Of a DNA stretch of 64,000 nt, positions 18,228 to 26,369 are shown one piece after another. Source of the stretch: Variovorax sp. J22P240 (GTDB taxonomy: Bacteria > Pseudomonadota > Gammaproteobacteria > Burkholderiales > Burkholderiaceae_C); assembly GCF_030316855.1 (NCBI RefSeq), contig NZ_JASZYR010000001.1, positions 310,001-374,000 of the forward strand. The letters run 5' to 3'. Below the pieces are notes generated by a model, which was not told where the DNA came from, searched no databases, and was given only the letters and a program-made list of their open reading frames with translations. The translations under genes and the position numbers were made by a program. Every line of letters begins with the position of its first letter. Position 1 is the stretch's first letter.

Positions 18228-18788
18228 TCAGTCGCCCGAGGTCTTGAGAAGGTCGTCCTGGGACGAGACCACGCGGCGCGCCCCGCTGAAGCGACGCTGC
18301 CAGTAGCTGCCGCTCATGTCTTCCACGCGCACCTGGGCGCCAGGCTTGGGGGAATGGATGAACTTGCCTTCGCCGACATAGATGCCGACATGGCTGAATG
18401 CGCGGCGCATGGTGTTGAAGAACACCAGGTCGCCGGGCTTCAAGTCGTGGCGGTCGATCTTCTGGGTAGCGGCGGCCTGTTCTTCGGCGCGGCGGGGGAG
18501 CAGGTGGCCGACGGTCTGGTTGTACATTGCGCGGACGAAACCGCTGCAGTCGAAGCCCGTCTCGACGGTGTTGCCGCCGCGGCGGTAGGGAACGCCGAGG
18601 AAGCCAATCGCCGTGACGACGAGGTCGGAAGTGCGGTCCACCATGGTCTGCCGAACCTGATGCAGCTGGCCCATCAGACTCTTGTCGACGACCATCATCT
18701 CGTTGTTGTCGTCCGCCCGATCAAGTTGCGGCGCGGCGTGAGCGGCGGTCGCAAGCAGGAGGGCGGCGGTGAGCATTAAAAATCGCAT
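18228..18788 (-). CDS. Exported NlpC/P60 (C40) peptidoglycan endopeptidase
   Basis: A 186-residue protein from the ATG at 18788, which begins a clear signal peptide (MRFLMLTAALLLATAAHA). The NlpC/P60 domain has the catalytic cysteine in FDCSGFVRAMYN, the histidine in SHVGIYVG and a following polar residue in KFIHSPK. Such enzymes cleave gamma-D-glutamyl-diaminopimelate links in the wall; the exact bond here is inferred. The longer open frame upstream adds an unlikely N-terminus. It converges on the PDH operon terminator. Confidence 0.9.
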   Translation of the reverse strand: MRFLMLTAALLLATAAHAAPQLDRADDNNEMMVVDKSLMGQLHQVRQTMVDRTSDLVVTAIGFLGVPYRRGGNTVETGFDCSGFVRAMYNQTVGHLLPRRAEEQAAATQKIDRHDLKPGDLVFFNTMRRAFSHVGIYVGEGKFIHSPKPGAQVRVEDMSGSYWQRRFSGARRVVSSQDDLLKTSGD

Positions 18789-19012
18789 GGCGCGTAGGAT
18801 ATGGACGACACCATGGAGTGTCAATTTCATGTGAGTTCGGGATTTTGCACGTAACTGCTTGTCAGAGATGAGATTTTTTCACCTTCTCACAATCAAAAAT
18901 GTAAAGGTTTCGATTATTGGCAATAAGTTCTTTCGCTCGTGTAATGCGAAAGGCTTGGAATTTCGCCGGAATGACCAAACGATTGCAAGTCCAGACGCAT
19001 CGAAGGAGCCGA

Positions 19013-20140
19013 ATGCCCTCACAATTTGTAACTGTTCGTCGATGGACATCACGCCTGCTTTGCCTGGCTGCGGCGAGTGCTGGGATGGCGACTGCGGCGC
19101 CCCGGACCGAGGTCGTTGCTTCAGGACTTGAGAACCCCTGGGGCGTAGGCTTTCTTCCGGGCGGACGCTTCCTAGTGACCGAAAAAGCCGGTCGCATTCG
19201 CGTCGTCGGGGTCGATGGCAAAGTGGGCGCGCCGGTCGCCGGACTGCCCGCCATCGCTGCGGGCGGGCAGGGCGGTCTGCTGGACGTGATCGCCGATAGC
19301 GCGTTCGAGGCCAACCGCACGTTCTATTTCTGCTACTCGGAGCCCGATGCGGCCGGAATGGGCAATAGCACGGCGCTGGCACGAGCCCAGTTGTCGGCCG
19401 ATGGAAGCCGCATCGAAGGCCTGAAGGTGATATTCAGCCAGCAGCCCAAGGTCGCGAGCCGCAATCATTTCGGCTGCCGCATAGTCGAGGCCAAGGACGG
19501 TTCGCTGTTCCTCACGCTGGGCGACCGCTTCAGCCGCAAGGAAGACGCCCAGAAGCTCGACAACCATCTGGGCAAGATCGTGCGCCTAGGCAAGGACGGC
19601 TCGGTTCCGAAGGACAACCCCTTCGTCGGGAAGGCGGGTGCACTGCCCGAAATCTGGAGCTACGGGCACCGCAACGGGCAGGGCGCCACGCTGGCGCCGG
19701 ATGGAAAGCTCTGGATGCACGAGCATGGCCCGCAGGGCGGTGACGAAATCAACATTCCGCAGGCCGGCCGCAATCATGGATGGCCGGTGATCACCTTCGG
19801 TGAGAACTACGGCGGCGGCAGGATCGGCGACGGGATCACGCAGAAGGAAGGAATGGAGCAGCCGCTGCACTACTGGGTGCCTTCCATCGCGCCGTCGGGG
19901 ATGGCCTTCCTGACCAGCGATCGCTACGGCGCGGGCTGGAAGGGGAATCTCTTTGTGGGATCGCTCAAGTTCGGCTATCTCGACCGAATTGAGCTGAAGG
20001 GTGGCAAGGTCGTGGCCGAGCACAAGCTGCTGGAAGACGGCCGAGCGCGCATCCGCGACGTAAAGCAGGGGCCGGACGGCTTGCTTTACGTGCTGACGGA
20101 CGAATCCAACGGCAAGCTCCTTCGTCTCTTGCCTGAATGA
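19013..20140 (+). CDS. Exported PQQ-dependent aldose sugar dehydrogenase-like beta-propeller protein
   Basis: A 375-residue protein. The start at 19013 is supported by GAAGGAG at 19002-19008; the open frame extends further upstream without support. A signal peptide ends around residue 29 (ATAAP). The propeller shows the family blocks ENPWGVGFLPGGRFLVTEK, GGQGGLLDV, RNHFGCRI, SYGHRNGQG, HEHGPQGGDEIN and GWPVITFGENY, as in the soluble Asd/YliI group of PQQ sugar dehydrogenases. It would oxidise sugars in the periplasm if PQQ is available; no PQQ synthesis genes are in this window. The 224-base region before it is AT-rich and includes the palindrome TTATTG-G-CAATAA (18914-18926). Confidence 0.88.
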   Translation: MPSQFVTVRRWTSRLLCLAAASAGMATAAPRTEVVASGLENPWGVGFLPGGRFLVTEKAGRIRVVGVDGKVGAPVAGLPAIAAGGQGGLLDVIADSAFEANRTFYFCYSEPDAAGMGNSTALARAQLSADGSRIEGLKVIFSQQPKVASRNHFGCRIVEAKDGSLFLTLGDRFSRKEDAQKLDNHLGKIVRLGKDGSVPKDNPFVGKAGALPEIWSYGHRNGQGATLAPDGKLWMHEHGPQGGDEINIPQAGRNHGWPVITFGENYGGGRIGDGITQKEGMEQPLHYWVPSIAPSGMAFLTSDRYGAGWKGNLFVGSLKFGYLDRIELKGGKVVAEHKLLEDGRARIRDVKQGPDGLLYVLTDESNGKLLRLLPE

Positions 20141-20206
20141 AATGAAGCTTTCGGTGGTACGGTCTGGCCTCTCCTCTCTCCAGTTACTCGCGAAAGACGT
20201 TTTCCC

Positions 20207-20806
20207 ATGCTGCTCGATGCATCGCAATCCCAGTTGGTTCTGGTCGACTATCAGGCGCGCCTGATGCCATCGATCTTCGAGGCGGACGCCGTGACGAAGA
20301 ATGCGGTGCGCCTCGGCAAGATCGCCAAGCTGATGCAGGTACCGGTCTGGGGCACCGAGGAAAACCCGTCGAAGCTGGGCGAGAACCTTCCCGACATCCG
20401 TGTCCTGTGCCAGCGCACGCTCGCCAAGATGCATTTCAGCGCCGCGGAAGAAGGCCTTGGCGAATGGCTGCGCGTGCCGGCCAAGGCGCCTCAGGGCAAT
20501 GCCCGCAGTCTCCCCAAGCACCTCCAGAAGCCGGCAGCGGCCGAAGAGCGCAACATGATCGTCATGGCCGGCTGCGAGGCGCACGTGTGCCTGATGCAGA
20601 CGGCGCTCGATCTGCTCGAGGACGAGTTCGAAGTCTGGGTCGTCACGGATGCCTGCAGCTCGCGCACCGAGCGCAACCGGGACGCGGCCTTCGATCGGCT
20701 GGCGGGTGCCGGCGCGGAACTGGTGACCACCGAGATGGTAGGCTTCGAGTGGCTTCGCACGGCGGAGCATCCCCGTTTCGATGAAGTGCTGGCGTTGGTC
20801 AAATAG
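20207..20806 (+). CDS. Isochorismatase-family cysteine hydrolase
   Basis: A 199-residue protein. The catalytic triad of this family is readable as D14 (LVDYQ), K74 (TLAKMHFSA) and C128 (CEAHVCLMQT). The family hydrolyses isochorismate, nicotinamide, carbamoyl compounds and similar amides or ethers; the substrate cannot be assigned. The close YcaC-like look of the N- and C-terminal parts does not settle it. It lies 66 bases after the sugar dehydrogenase and converges with the MerR/TPR gene, with a hairpin between. Confidence 0.85.
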   Translation: MLLDASQSQLVLVDYQARLMPSIFEADAVTKNAVRLGKIAKLMQVPVWGTEENPSKLGENLPDIRVLCQRTLAKMHFSAAEEGLGEWLRVPAKAPQGNARSLPKHLQKPAAAEERNMIVMAGCEAHVCLMQTALDLLEDEFEVWVVTDACSSRTERNRDAAFDRLAGAGAELVTTEMVGFEWLRTAEHPRFDEVLALVK

Positions 20807-20814
20807 CTGCTGGC

Positions 20815-20833
20815 GGCCCGCGAAAACCGGGCC
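20815..20833. terminator. Possible terminator hairpin between convergent genes
   Basis: A six-base-pair GC stem, GGCCCG / CGGGCC, with a seven-base loop lies exactly between two convergent stop codons. There is no T-run on either side, so intrinsic termination is uncertain. Confidence 0.35.
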
Positions 20834-20839
20834 GGTGCC

Positions 20840-21688
20840 CTATTTCTGAAGCCGGCGGTAGGCGCTGAAGTGTCGAATGGCCTCGCGCCGATGACCCAGG
20901 TGGTCATGCAATCGGGCGGCGTTGAAATGCGCATCACCGACGGTCGAATCGATCTCGAGGCATCGCTCGTAACTCTCGAGCGCATCATGCAGGCGTCCCA
21001 GGTCTTCCAGTGCCACCGCACGATTGAAATGCAGCAGCGCCACACTCGGTCGCAGGCCCAACGCAGCGTCATAGAGGGCTGCGGCTTCTTCGTGGCGCCC
21101 CGTCTCGCAGAGGATCGCGCCCAGATTCAGGTAGGCATCTGAAAAATCCGGCGCAATGGCTACGGCCTTCCGGTAGGCCGCTTCAGCGGCCTGCATATCC
21201 CGCGTTTCGAGTTCTTCAGCCTGCGTGAACCATGCGTCCGCGGATGCTTGAACCGATTGCGGCGGGTTTGCGTCTTCGCTCTGCAGATGCTCCACGAACG
21301 CCACCGAGCCTCGTGCGGCCGCAACCTCGAAGTCCATGAGCAACTGGCCCGACTCTGCCTCCCACTGGCTGTCGCGTTCGCGCACGGCGATCGTGCTGCC
21401 CACGGCCGTGATCCGCAAGCCGGTCAAGGGCAATTCCGCGGGCAACGTGGCTTTCAGCCGCTGCAGCGCGCGCAGGATCTTGCGCGTCGGGATGTCGGCG
21501 GCCTGGAGTTCGTGAGCGGTACGCAGCAGAACGACATCGCGAAAGGAAAACCGGTACTCGTTGCGCGGTCCTCGCGCAGGATGGACGAAGCCGTTCGCGA
21601 TCAACCCCGAGATCGCACTCCGGGAGAGGCCGAGCATTTCCTGGAGGCTGCGCAGGGTGTGGGGCGCCTGCACCTTGACGTCGGTCAC
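20840..21688 (-). CDS. MerR-like DNA-binding domain fused to tetratricopeptide repeats
   Basis: A 282-residue protein with a GTG start that overlaps the ku stop (GTGA). Residues about 7-75 form a MerR-type winged helix-turn-helix: LRSLQEMLGLSRSAISGLIANGF, then YRFSFRDVVLLRTAHELQAADIPTRKILRAL split over two stretches. The C-terminal half has consecutive TPR units (AEAAYRKAVAIAPDFSDAYLNLGAIL, and two more of the same pattern described here only by position, about 165-275). MerR proteins usually activate genes from divergent promoters; here the TPR part suggests a protein-binding output instead. Coupling to ku implies a role in end joining or in its regulation (inference). Confidence 0.82.
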   Translation of the reverse strand: MTDVKVQAPHTLRSLQEMLGLSRSAISGLIANGFVHPARGPRNEYRFSFRDVVLLRTAHELQAADIPTRKILRALQRLKATLPAELPLTGLRITAVGSTIAVRERDSQWEAESGQLLMDFEVAAARGSVAFVEHLQSEDANPPQSVQASADAWFTQAEELETRDMQAAEAAYRKAVAIAPDFSDAYLNLGAILCETGRHEEAAALYDAALGLRPSVALLHFNRAVALEDLGRLHDALESYERCLEIDSTVGDAHFNAARLHDHLGHRREAIRHFSAYRRLQK

Positions 21689-22614
21689 TTCCTCAAGCGC
21701 GCGGCGGCCGGGGCTGCGGTCGTCGTCTTGGCAGGGGCGCGCTTCACGCCCTTGCGTTCCTTCGAAGCGAGCGGTGTCACGACTTCAGCGGCAGGCGTAC
21801 GCGGCGTCGCCGGGCGTTTCGTACCGCCGGCACCTGCGCGAACCAGGCTGGCGCGCAGCATTTCGGTGAGGTCGATGATCTGGCCGCTGCCCGGCGCTGT
21901 TTCACGCTCTTCCACCGCAACCACCTGCTTGCCCGCGATCTTCGCGTCGATGGCCTCGAGAATCCGCTTCTTCTCCTCGTCGACGAACTGCGCGGGGTCG
22001 TAGCTGTCCTGGGATATCTGGTCGATGAGCTGCAGCGCGAGTTGCACTTCCGCGTCCGATGGCTTGATCTCCTCGATCTCCAGATCCTTGAGCGAACGGA
22101 CCTCGTCGGCGTAGAGAAGCTGCTGCAGCACCAGGCCGTCCTCGGCGGCTCGGACCTGCACGACGTATTGCTTGCCTTTCCAGGCCCATTTCGCGAGCGC
22201 GCACCGGCCGCTCTTGCGCATGGCCGCGCGCAGCAGGGTGTAGGGCTTGGCGCCGCGCTTGTCGGGCGCTATGAAGTACGCCTTGTCGTAATAGATCGGG
22301 TCGACGGCCTTTTCCGGAATGAAGGCGACGATGTCGATCGTATGGGTCGTGCTTTCCTCGACGGCCTTCAATTCGTCGGGGGTGAAGAGGACGTAGCGGT
22401 CCTTCTCGAATTCATAGCCCTTGACCATTTCGGAGCGGGGCACCACGACCGACTGATCCTTCTCCGAGACGTATTGCTGCTTCACGCGCGAGCCGTCCTT
22501 GGCCAGGAGATTGAATCTGACCGCTCCGGAGCTTTCGGTCGCGGAGTACAGCTTGACCGGGATGGAAACCAACCCGAAGCTCAGCGATAGCGAGGCGATC
22601 GAACGTGCAGCCAT
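21685..22614 (-). CDS. ku: Ku protein for non-homologous end joining
   Basis: A 309-residue protein. The N-terminus MAARSIASLSLSFGLVSIPV and the blocks KGYEFEKDRYVLFTPDELKAVE, DPIYYDKAYF, LLRAAMRKSGRCALAKW and LKDLEIEEIKPSDAEVQLALQLID are typical of bacterial Ku, with a Lys/Ala-rich C-terminal tail. Ku forms a ring on double-strand DNA ends and recruits ligase LigD. No ligD is in this window. The start at 22614 has GGAGGT four bases upstream; a hairpin overlaps that site. The next gene (MerR/TPR) is coupled by overlap. Confidence 0.95.
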   Translation of the reverse strand: MAARSIASLSLSFGLVSIPVKLYSATESSGAVRFNLLAKDGSRVKQQYVSEKDQSVVVPRSEMVKGYEFEKDRYVLFTPDELKAVEESTTHTIDIVAFIPEKAVDPIYYDKAYFIAPDKRGAKPYTLLRAAMRKSGRCALAKWAWKGKQYVVQVRAAEDGLVLQQLLYADEVRSLKDLEIEEIKPSDAEVQLALQLIDQISQDSYDPAQFVDEEKKRILEAIDAKIAGKQVVAVEERETAPGSGQIIDLTEMLRASLVRAGAGGTKRPATPRTPAAEVVTPLASKERKGVKRAPAKTTTAAPAAARLRK

Positions 22615-22621
22615 GAAACCT

Positions 22622-22648
22622 CCAAGGAGGTATTCAGCACCTCCCCGG
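22622..22648 (-). promoter_or_regulatory. Hairpin overlapping the ku ribosome-binding site
   Basis: On the ku mRNA the leader reads CCGGGGAGGU, a 7-base loop, then ACCUCCUUGG, which can form a 10-base-pair stem with two G-U pairs. The last two Gs are the first bases of the Shine-Dalgarno GGAGGU next to the AUG. The leader thus has two copies of GGAGGU around one ACCUCC. It could hold translation down or switch with a factor; this is inferred from pairing only. Confidence 0.5.
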
Positions 22649-22793
22649 CCGGAGAATGCCACTTTCCTGGACGCTCGGCCAGAGGGGGACGCAACTTCAG
22701 CAGTCGCGACGGATAGGCATACAGCGATTTTCAGTCCATGTTTTCTCTCTCGTCACTCACGCGGCGTCCTTCCCTTGATGGCATTGGCGTTCG

Positions 22794-23249
22794 TCATGTT
22801 TGCGGCACTTCGGGATTGGGCAGGAAGTCGAGCCCGACACGCGACAGCACTTCGCGCAGGCGGCCCAGCGTCTTCGGTCCAATGGCGACTTCTTTCAGCA
22901 ACTCCTGCTCGCTGATCGCGGAGAGATCCTCGATGCAGAAGATGCTGAGTTCCTTGAGCGCATCCCGCGCACTCGCGCGCACGGAGATCTCGTCGATCGG
23001 CGTTTCGGGGCTCAACTGGATCGGCATGTTGAATCGCTGCGCGCCTCTGGGGCGCCAGTTGAAGGACTGGAATTCGAAGGTCGAGTCCTCGGGGATCAGG
23101 CGTTCGCGCAGTGCTGCCGCGTGCTGGCGCTTGGCTTCATGAATGGCGCTCCGGAGGGCCCCGAGACAGGGGAGCAGTTCGTCGTCGGGCAACTGGGCGA
23201 GGTCATCAACGGATTGGATCATGCAAGACATAACTTGGACTTTCATCAA
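22794..23249 (-). CDS. Orphan protein with RNA polymerase alpha-CTD-like helix-hairpin-helix domain
   Basis: A 151-residue protein. The last 60 residues line up with the RNA polymerase alpha C-terminal domain: PIDEISVRASARDALK, then IFCIEDLSAISEQELLK, then IGPKTLGRLREVLSRVGL. In this alignment the key promoter-contact residues of E. coli alpha, R265 and N268, are replaced by Ser and Asp, while G296 and K298 are kept. The first 90 residues are unlike alpha and contain a Leu/Glu/Arg-rich helix. There is no alpha N-terminal assembly domain, so it cannot be a core subunit. It lies on the same strand upstream of ku, 180 bases from the ku start. Function is unknown. Confidence 0.75.
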   Translation of the reverse strand: MMKVQVMSCMIQSVDDLAQLPDDELLPCLGALRSAIHEAKRQHAAALRERLIPEDSTFEFQSFNWRPRGAQRFNMPIQLSPETPIDEISVRASARDALKELSIFCIEDLSAISEQELLKEVAIGPKTLGRLREVLSRVGLDFLPNPEVPQT

Positions 23250-23381
23250 TACGTGCGCCGTCGGACGTGGCTGCGGGCCACTTCTTCAACGCCGGAAATA
23301 CGAGGATGGGGTTCGAGGCGCGGAGCGCCTCAATGGCATGCACGTTGCTGCTCCGGTCGTCGGAGCCGGGTGATGCCAATC

Positions 23382-23397
23382 GGGAAAGTGCTTTCCC
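23382..23397. repeat. 16-base inverted repeat in the gene-free stretch before the alpha-CTD-like gene
   Basis: GGGAAAG-TG-CTTTCCC sits in the 295-base interval 23250-23544, which holds no convincing gene. A second short hairpin, GAGGCGC-GGA-GCGCCTC, is at 23315-23331. Either could be an operator or part of a terminator for the LysR gene; neither has a T-run. Confidence 0.4.
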
Positions 23398-23544
23398 AGT
23401 GAAACCGCAGTGCGACGTGTCGCGAAACTTTGACCGGAGACTCCGAAAACCGCATGCCTGCTTGCTCTTTGATTGCCGATTCGACGGCGACGCCTAAGTA
23501 TTGGGAGTCTGCTGCAGGAAGTCCATGCCGCGCATGGATGAAGG

Positions 23545-24501
23545 TTATGCGCGTAGCGAATGTCCGTCTTTCACCTTGAGTTCGAGGCTTTGCATGACCT
23601 GGTCGCGAAACCAGATGTGGGCCGCGTGGCGGTGTGTTCGGTCGTGCCAGGAGATGTAGACATCGAACGCCGGCACGACCACTGGCAATGCCAGTTCGGC
23701 AAGCCCGAAGCGATCGCGAAAACGCGACGCCAGCGACAGGGGCAGGAGCGCCACCATGTCCGATTTCTCCAGCAGGTGAGGTGCAGTGAGGTAGTTCGGA
23801 GTGACGTAGCGGCGCTGGCGCTGCAGCCCCTGCGCGGCCAGAGCCTGATCGACGGATTCGCCGAAGCAGTTCACGGTGTTCGGCATGATCACCACGTGTT
23901 CGAGGCCCGCGAACTCCGCCGGCGTGAGCGTCTTGCCCATGGCCCAGTGGCCGGCGCGCGCTATGCACACGATGCGATCGCGAAACAGCAGCCGGTGGCG
24001 GAGTTCGCGCAGGCTGGGCGGCAGGATGCCGACGCAGAAGTCGACATCGCCCGCCTCGAGCACCTTGTTGAACTGCGAAGGATGCACCGGGTGTCGTACC
24101 GATATCGAAATGCCCGGATACTCCGTGCCGAGATGCTGCACCAGGTGGTCGACGAAGAGGCACTCCAGATAGTCGGTGGCGACCATGCGGAACAGGTAGC
24201 GAGTGACTCTCGGGTCGAAAGCCACCGCGTTGCCGAGCAGTTCATCCATCTCCTCCAGGATCCGCTCGGCGAAGTCGCGCAATTGGAGCGCCTTGGCAGT
24301 GGGGATCAGGCCGCTGCCGCCCTTCACGAGGATCGGGTCACCCGTGACAGTACGCAACTGGCCGATCGCGCGGCTCATTGCGGGCTGGCTGATGGAGATC
24401 GCCTCCGCAGCGCGCGAGATGTGCGAGTGACAGACAAGCGCCACCAGGCATTTGAGCAAATGGAAGCTCAGTTCACCGTTGGCATTTCTTTCCTGGTGCA
24501 T
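23545..24501 (-). CDS. LysR-family transcriptional regulator
   Basis: A 318-residue regulator. The N-terminal helix-turn-helix (about 10-68) reads LLKCLVALVCHSHISRAAEAISISQPAMSRAIGQL in two overlapping helices, the usual LysR layout, followed by a periplasmic-binding-protein-like effector domain. No divergent partner gene lies next to it: upstream on the same strand is the DipZ-like gene, which ends 45 bases away. Its target is therefore unknown. Confidence 0.9.
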   Translation of the reverse strand: MHQERNANGELSFHLLKCLVALVCHSHISRAAEAISISQPAMSRAIGQLRTVTGDPILVKGGSGLIPTAKALQLRDFAERILEEMDELLGNAVAFDPRVTRYLFRMVATDYLECLFVDHLVQHLGTEYPGISISVRHPVHPSQFNKVLEAGDVDFCVGILPPSLRELRHRLLFRDRIVCIARAGHWAMGKTLTPAEFAGLEHVVIMPNTVNCFGESVDQALAAQGLQRQRRYVTPNYLTAPHLLEKSDMVALLPLSLASRFRDRFGLAELALPVVVPAFDVYISWHDRTHRHAAHIWFRDQVMQSLELKVKDGHSLRA

Positions 24502-24546
24502 AGGCGGCTGTGTTCAACACGAAAACCTGAGGATACGGGCGGTTGC

Positions 24547-26340
24547 CTAGCCGAAGGTAAATACGTAGGCCTGTGCCCCCTCATCGAGAAATTCGATTTC
24601 GAAAAGGTGTTCCTTTGTACTCTTTGTCTGGCGAAGCAACTGATAAAGCCGCTGTACATCGATCATTCCGTTGCCTTGGGCGTCGACGTCGGAGCCGTGG
24701 TCCGATAGCGGCGGCTTGCCATCCAGGAGCACCCTGAAGCGCACGGGTTTCCCATCGGCCGATGGGCCGAGCACCAGATGCAAGTCCCGCGCATGAAAGC
24801 GATAGGCGATGCGCCCGTTGGTTCGGTTCGATATCGCGCGTTCGCGCTCCACAGTCCAGTCGCCGGCGAGCGCCCACTGGTCCGAACGCAACGAAGCGGG
24901 ACGTCGGTAGACGTTGGCGCGGTCGCTTGCAATGCCGCCCGGGGAGGCGAAGTTGCGCGACCGTTCGTAGCCGAGGTAGGTCTCTTGCGAGAGCGAAGGC
25001 GAGACGTCCGGTGCGGCCTGAACGCCCGAGGCCGTCGGCGAAACCAGCCCCGATGGAACGTTGGTTCGCCCCGCCTCCGCCAGCAGTTGCTGAATGACCC
25101 GCTCTGATTCTTCGTACTGGTTTTCTCCGAATTGGTGATGGCGGATGTGACCCTGCGCATCGACGAAATAGAACGCGGGCCAGTACTGGTTGTCGAAAGC
25201 GCGCCAGATGGCAAAGTCGCTGTCGACCGCGACAGGAAAGCCGATGCCGAGATCCTCGACTGCCCGGTGAACGTTGGACGAACGCTTCTCGAATGCGAAT
25301 TCCGGCGCATGCACGCCGACCACCACCAGCCCCACGTCCCTGTACTTGTCGGCCCAAGCGCGGAGGTAGGGCAGGGTCCGGAGGCAATTGATGCACGAGT
25401 AGGTCCAGAAGTCGACCAGCACCACCTTGCCGCGCAGACCTTCGGGGGTCAGCGGTGCCGAGTTGATCCATTCGGTCGCACCTGAGAACGAAGGAAGAAG
25501 GCCCTCGGTCCGCAGCGTTCGCGAGGGCGCGGGCTTGCGGGCCGCTGCCGTCAGCGTCAACTCTGTGTCTTCGAGTGTGGAGGGGGTGTCGGCCTGTGGG
25601 GGCTTCAGCGTCGGAAGTCCGATGCGATCCACGAGTGCCTGTTCCAGCGTCGACGTGGTCCTGATCGAAAGGCGGCTGAGCAAGCCGGTGTCCAGGCCCA
25701 GCGCAATCGCACCGACGCCTACCAGCACCAACGCCCCCGCCGTGCGCCGAACCCATTCGCCCGTGTGGAGCGAACGCTTCATCGCCGCAAACGCTCGTCC
25801 ACCCAGCAACAGCGCGGCGGCCAGTGACGTGCAAGCGCCTGCGGCATAGGCGAGCAGCAACAGCGACGTGCCCACGCTCGCGCCATTGAGGGCTGCCCCC
25901 GTGAGGATCAAGCCGAGGATCGGCCCCGCGCAAGGTGCCCAGAGCAGGCCTGTGGCCATTCCCAGCAGCAGGGGCGTGCCGATGGAAGCGGGCGCTGTCG
26001 TCCCATTCGGCTGTGGCTCCGACAATCGAGTGCCCAAAGCGACCAGCGGTCTGGTCAGGCGGTCGGCGACTCTTGGGAAAAGTAGCGTGATGCCGAACAC
26101 CGCCAACAACGCCATCGCGGCATGGCGCCCGTACTCGTTGAGCGCAACCACCCAACCTCCACCGACCGCAGCCAGCGTGGCAATGGCGGCAAAGGCCACC
26201 GCCATGCCCAGCAGCATCGGCAGACCGTGCGAGCTGAACGGGCGATCGGCACGCGCGAACACGAAGGGCAGCACCGGCAGGATGCAGGGACTCAGGACGG
26301 TGAGCACGCCGCCCACGTAGGCAATGATGAGGATGAGCAT
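24547..26340 (-). CDS. DipZ-like thiol-disulfide exchange protein (CcdA membrane domain + TlpA domain + C-terminal beta domain)
   Basis: A 597-residue protein from the ATG at 26340. The first 250 residues form a CcdA/DsbD-type membrane domain with cysteines in LSPCILPVLPF and LLWAPCAGPILG, the pair that moves electrons across the membrane. A TlpA/thioredoxin domain follows with the redox motif C-I-N-C in DFWTYSCINCLR. The last 150 residues (from YLGYERSRN) match the carbohydrate-binding-like C-terminal domain of mycobacterial DipZ. It lies 29 bases after the sensor kinase stop and probably shares its mRNA. Its TlpA part is clearly paralogous to the separate gene at 29445. Confidence 0.88.
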   Translation of the reverse strand: MLILIIAYVGGVLTVLSPCILPVLPFVFARADRPFSSHGLPMLLGMAVAFAAIATLAAVGGGWVVALNEYGRHAAMALLAVFGITLLFPRVADRLTRPLVALGTRLSEPQPNGTTAPASIGTPLLLGMATGLLWAPCAGPILGLILTGAALNGASVGTSLLLLAYAAGACTSLAAALLLGGRAFAAMKRSLHTGEWVRRTAGALVLVGVGAIALGLDTGLLSRLSIRTTSTLEQALVDRIGLPTLKPPQADTPSTLEDTELTLTAAARKPAPSRTLRTEGLLPSFSGATEWINSAPLTPEGLRGKVVLVDFWTYSCINCLRTLPYLRAWADKYRDVGLVVVGVHAPEFAFEKRSSNVHRAVEDLGIGFPVAVDSDFAIWRAFDNQYWPAFYFVDAQGHIRHHQFGENQYEESERVIQQLLAEAGRTNVPSGLVSPTASGVQAAPDVSPSLSQETYLGYERSRNFASPGGIASDRANVYRRPASLRSDQWALAGDWTVERERAISNRTNGRIAYRFHARDLHLVLGPSADGKPVRFRVLLDGKPPLSDHGSDVDAQGNGMIDVQRLYQLLRQTKSTKEHLFEIEFLDEGAQAYVFTFG

Positions 26341-26369
26341 GATGTCGGGGTGATGGTGGTCCGCGGCGA

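Noticed and set aside
23330..24163. A 277-codon minus-strand frame overlapping the LysR gene
   Set aside because: It lies in another frame of the LysR gene with Arg/Pro/Ala-rich translation.
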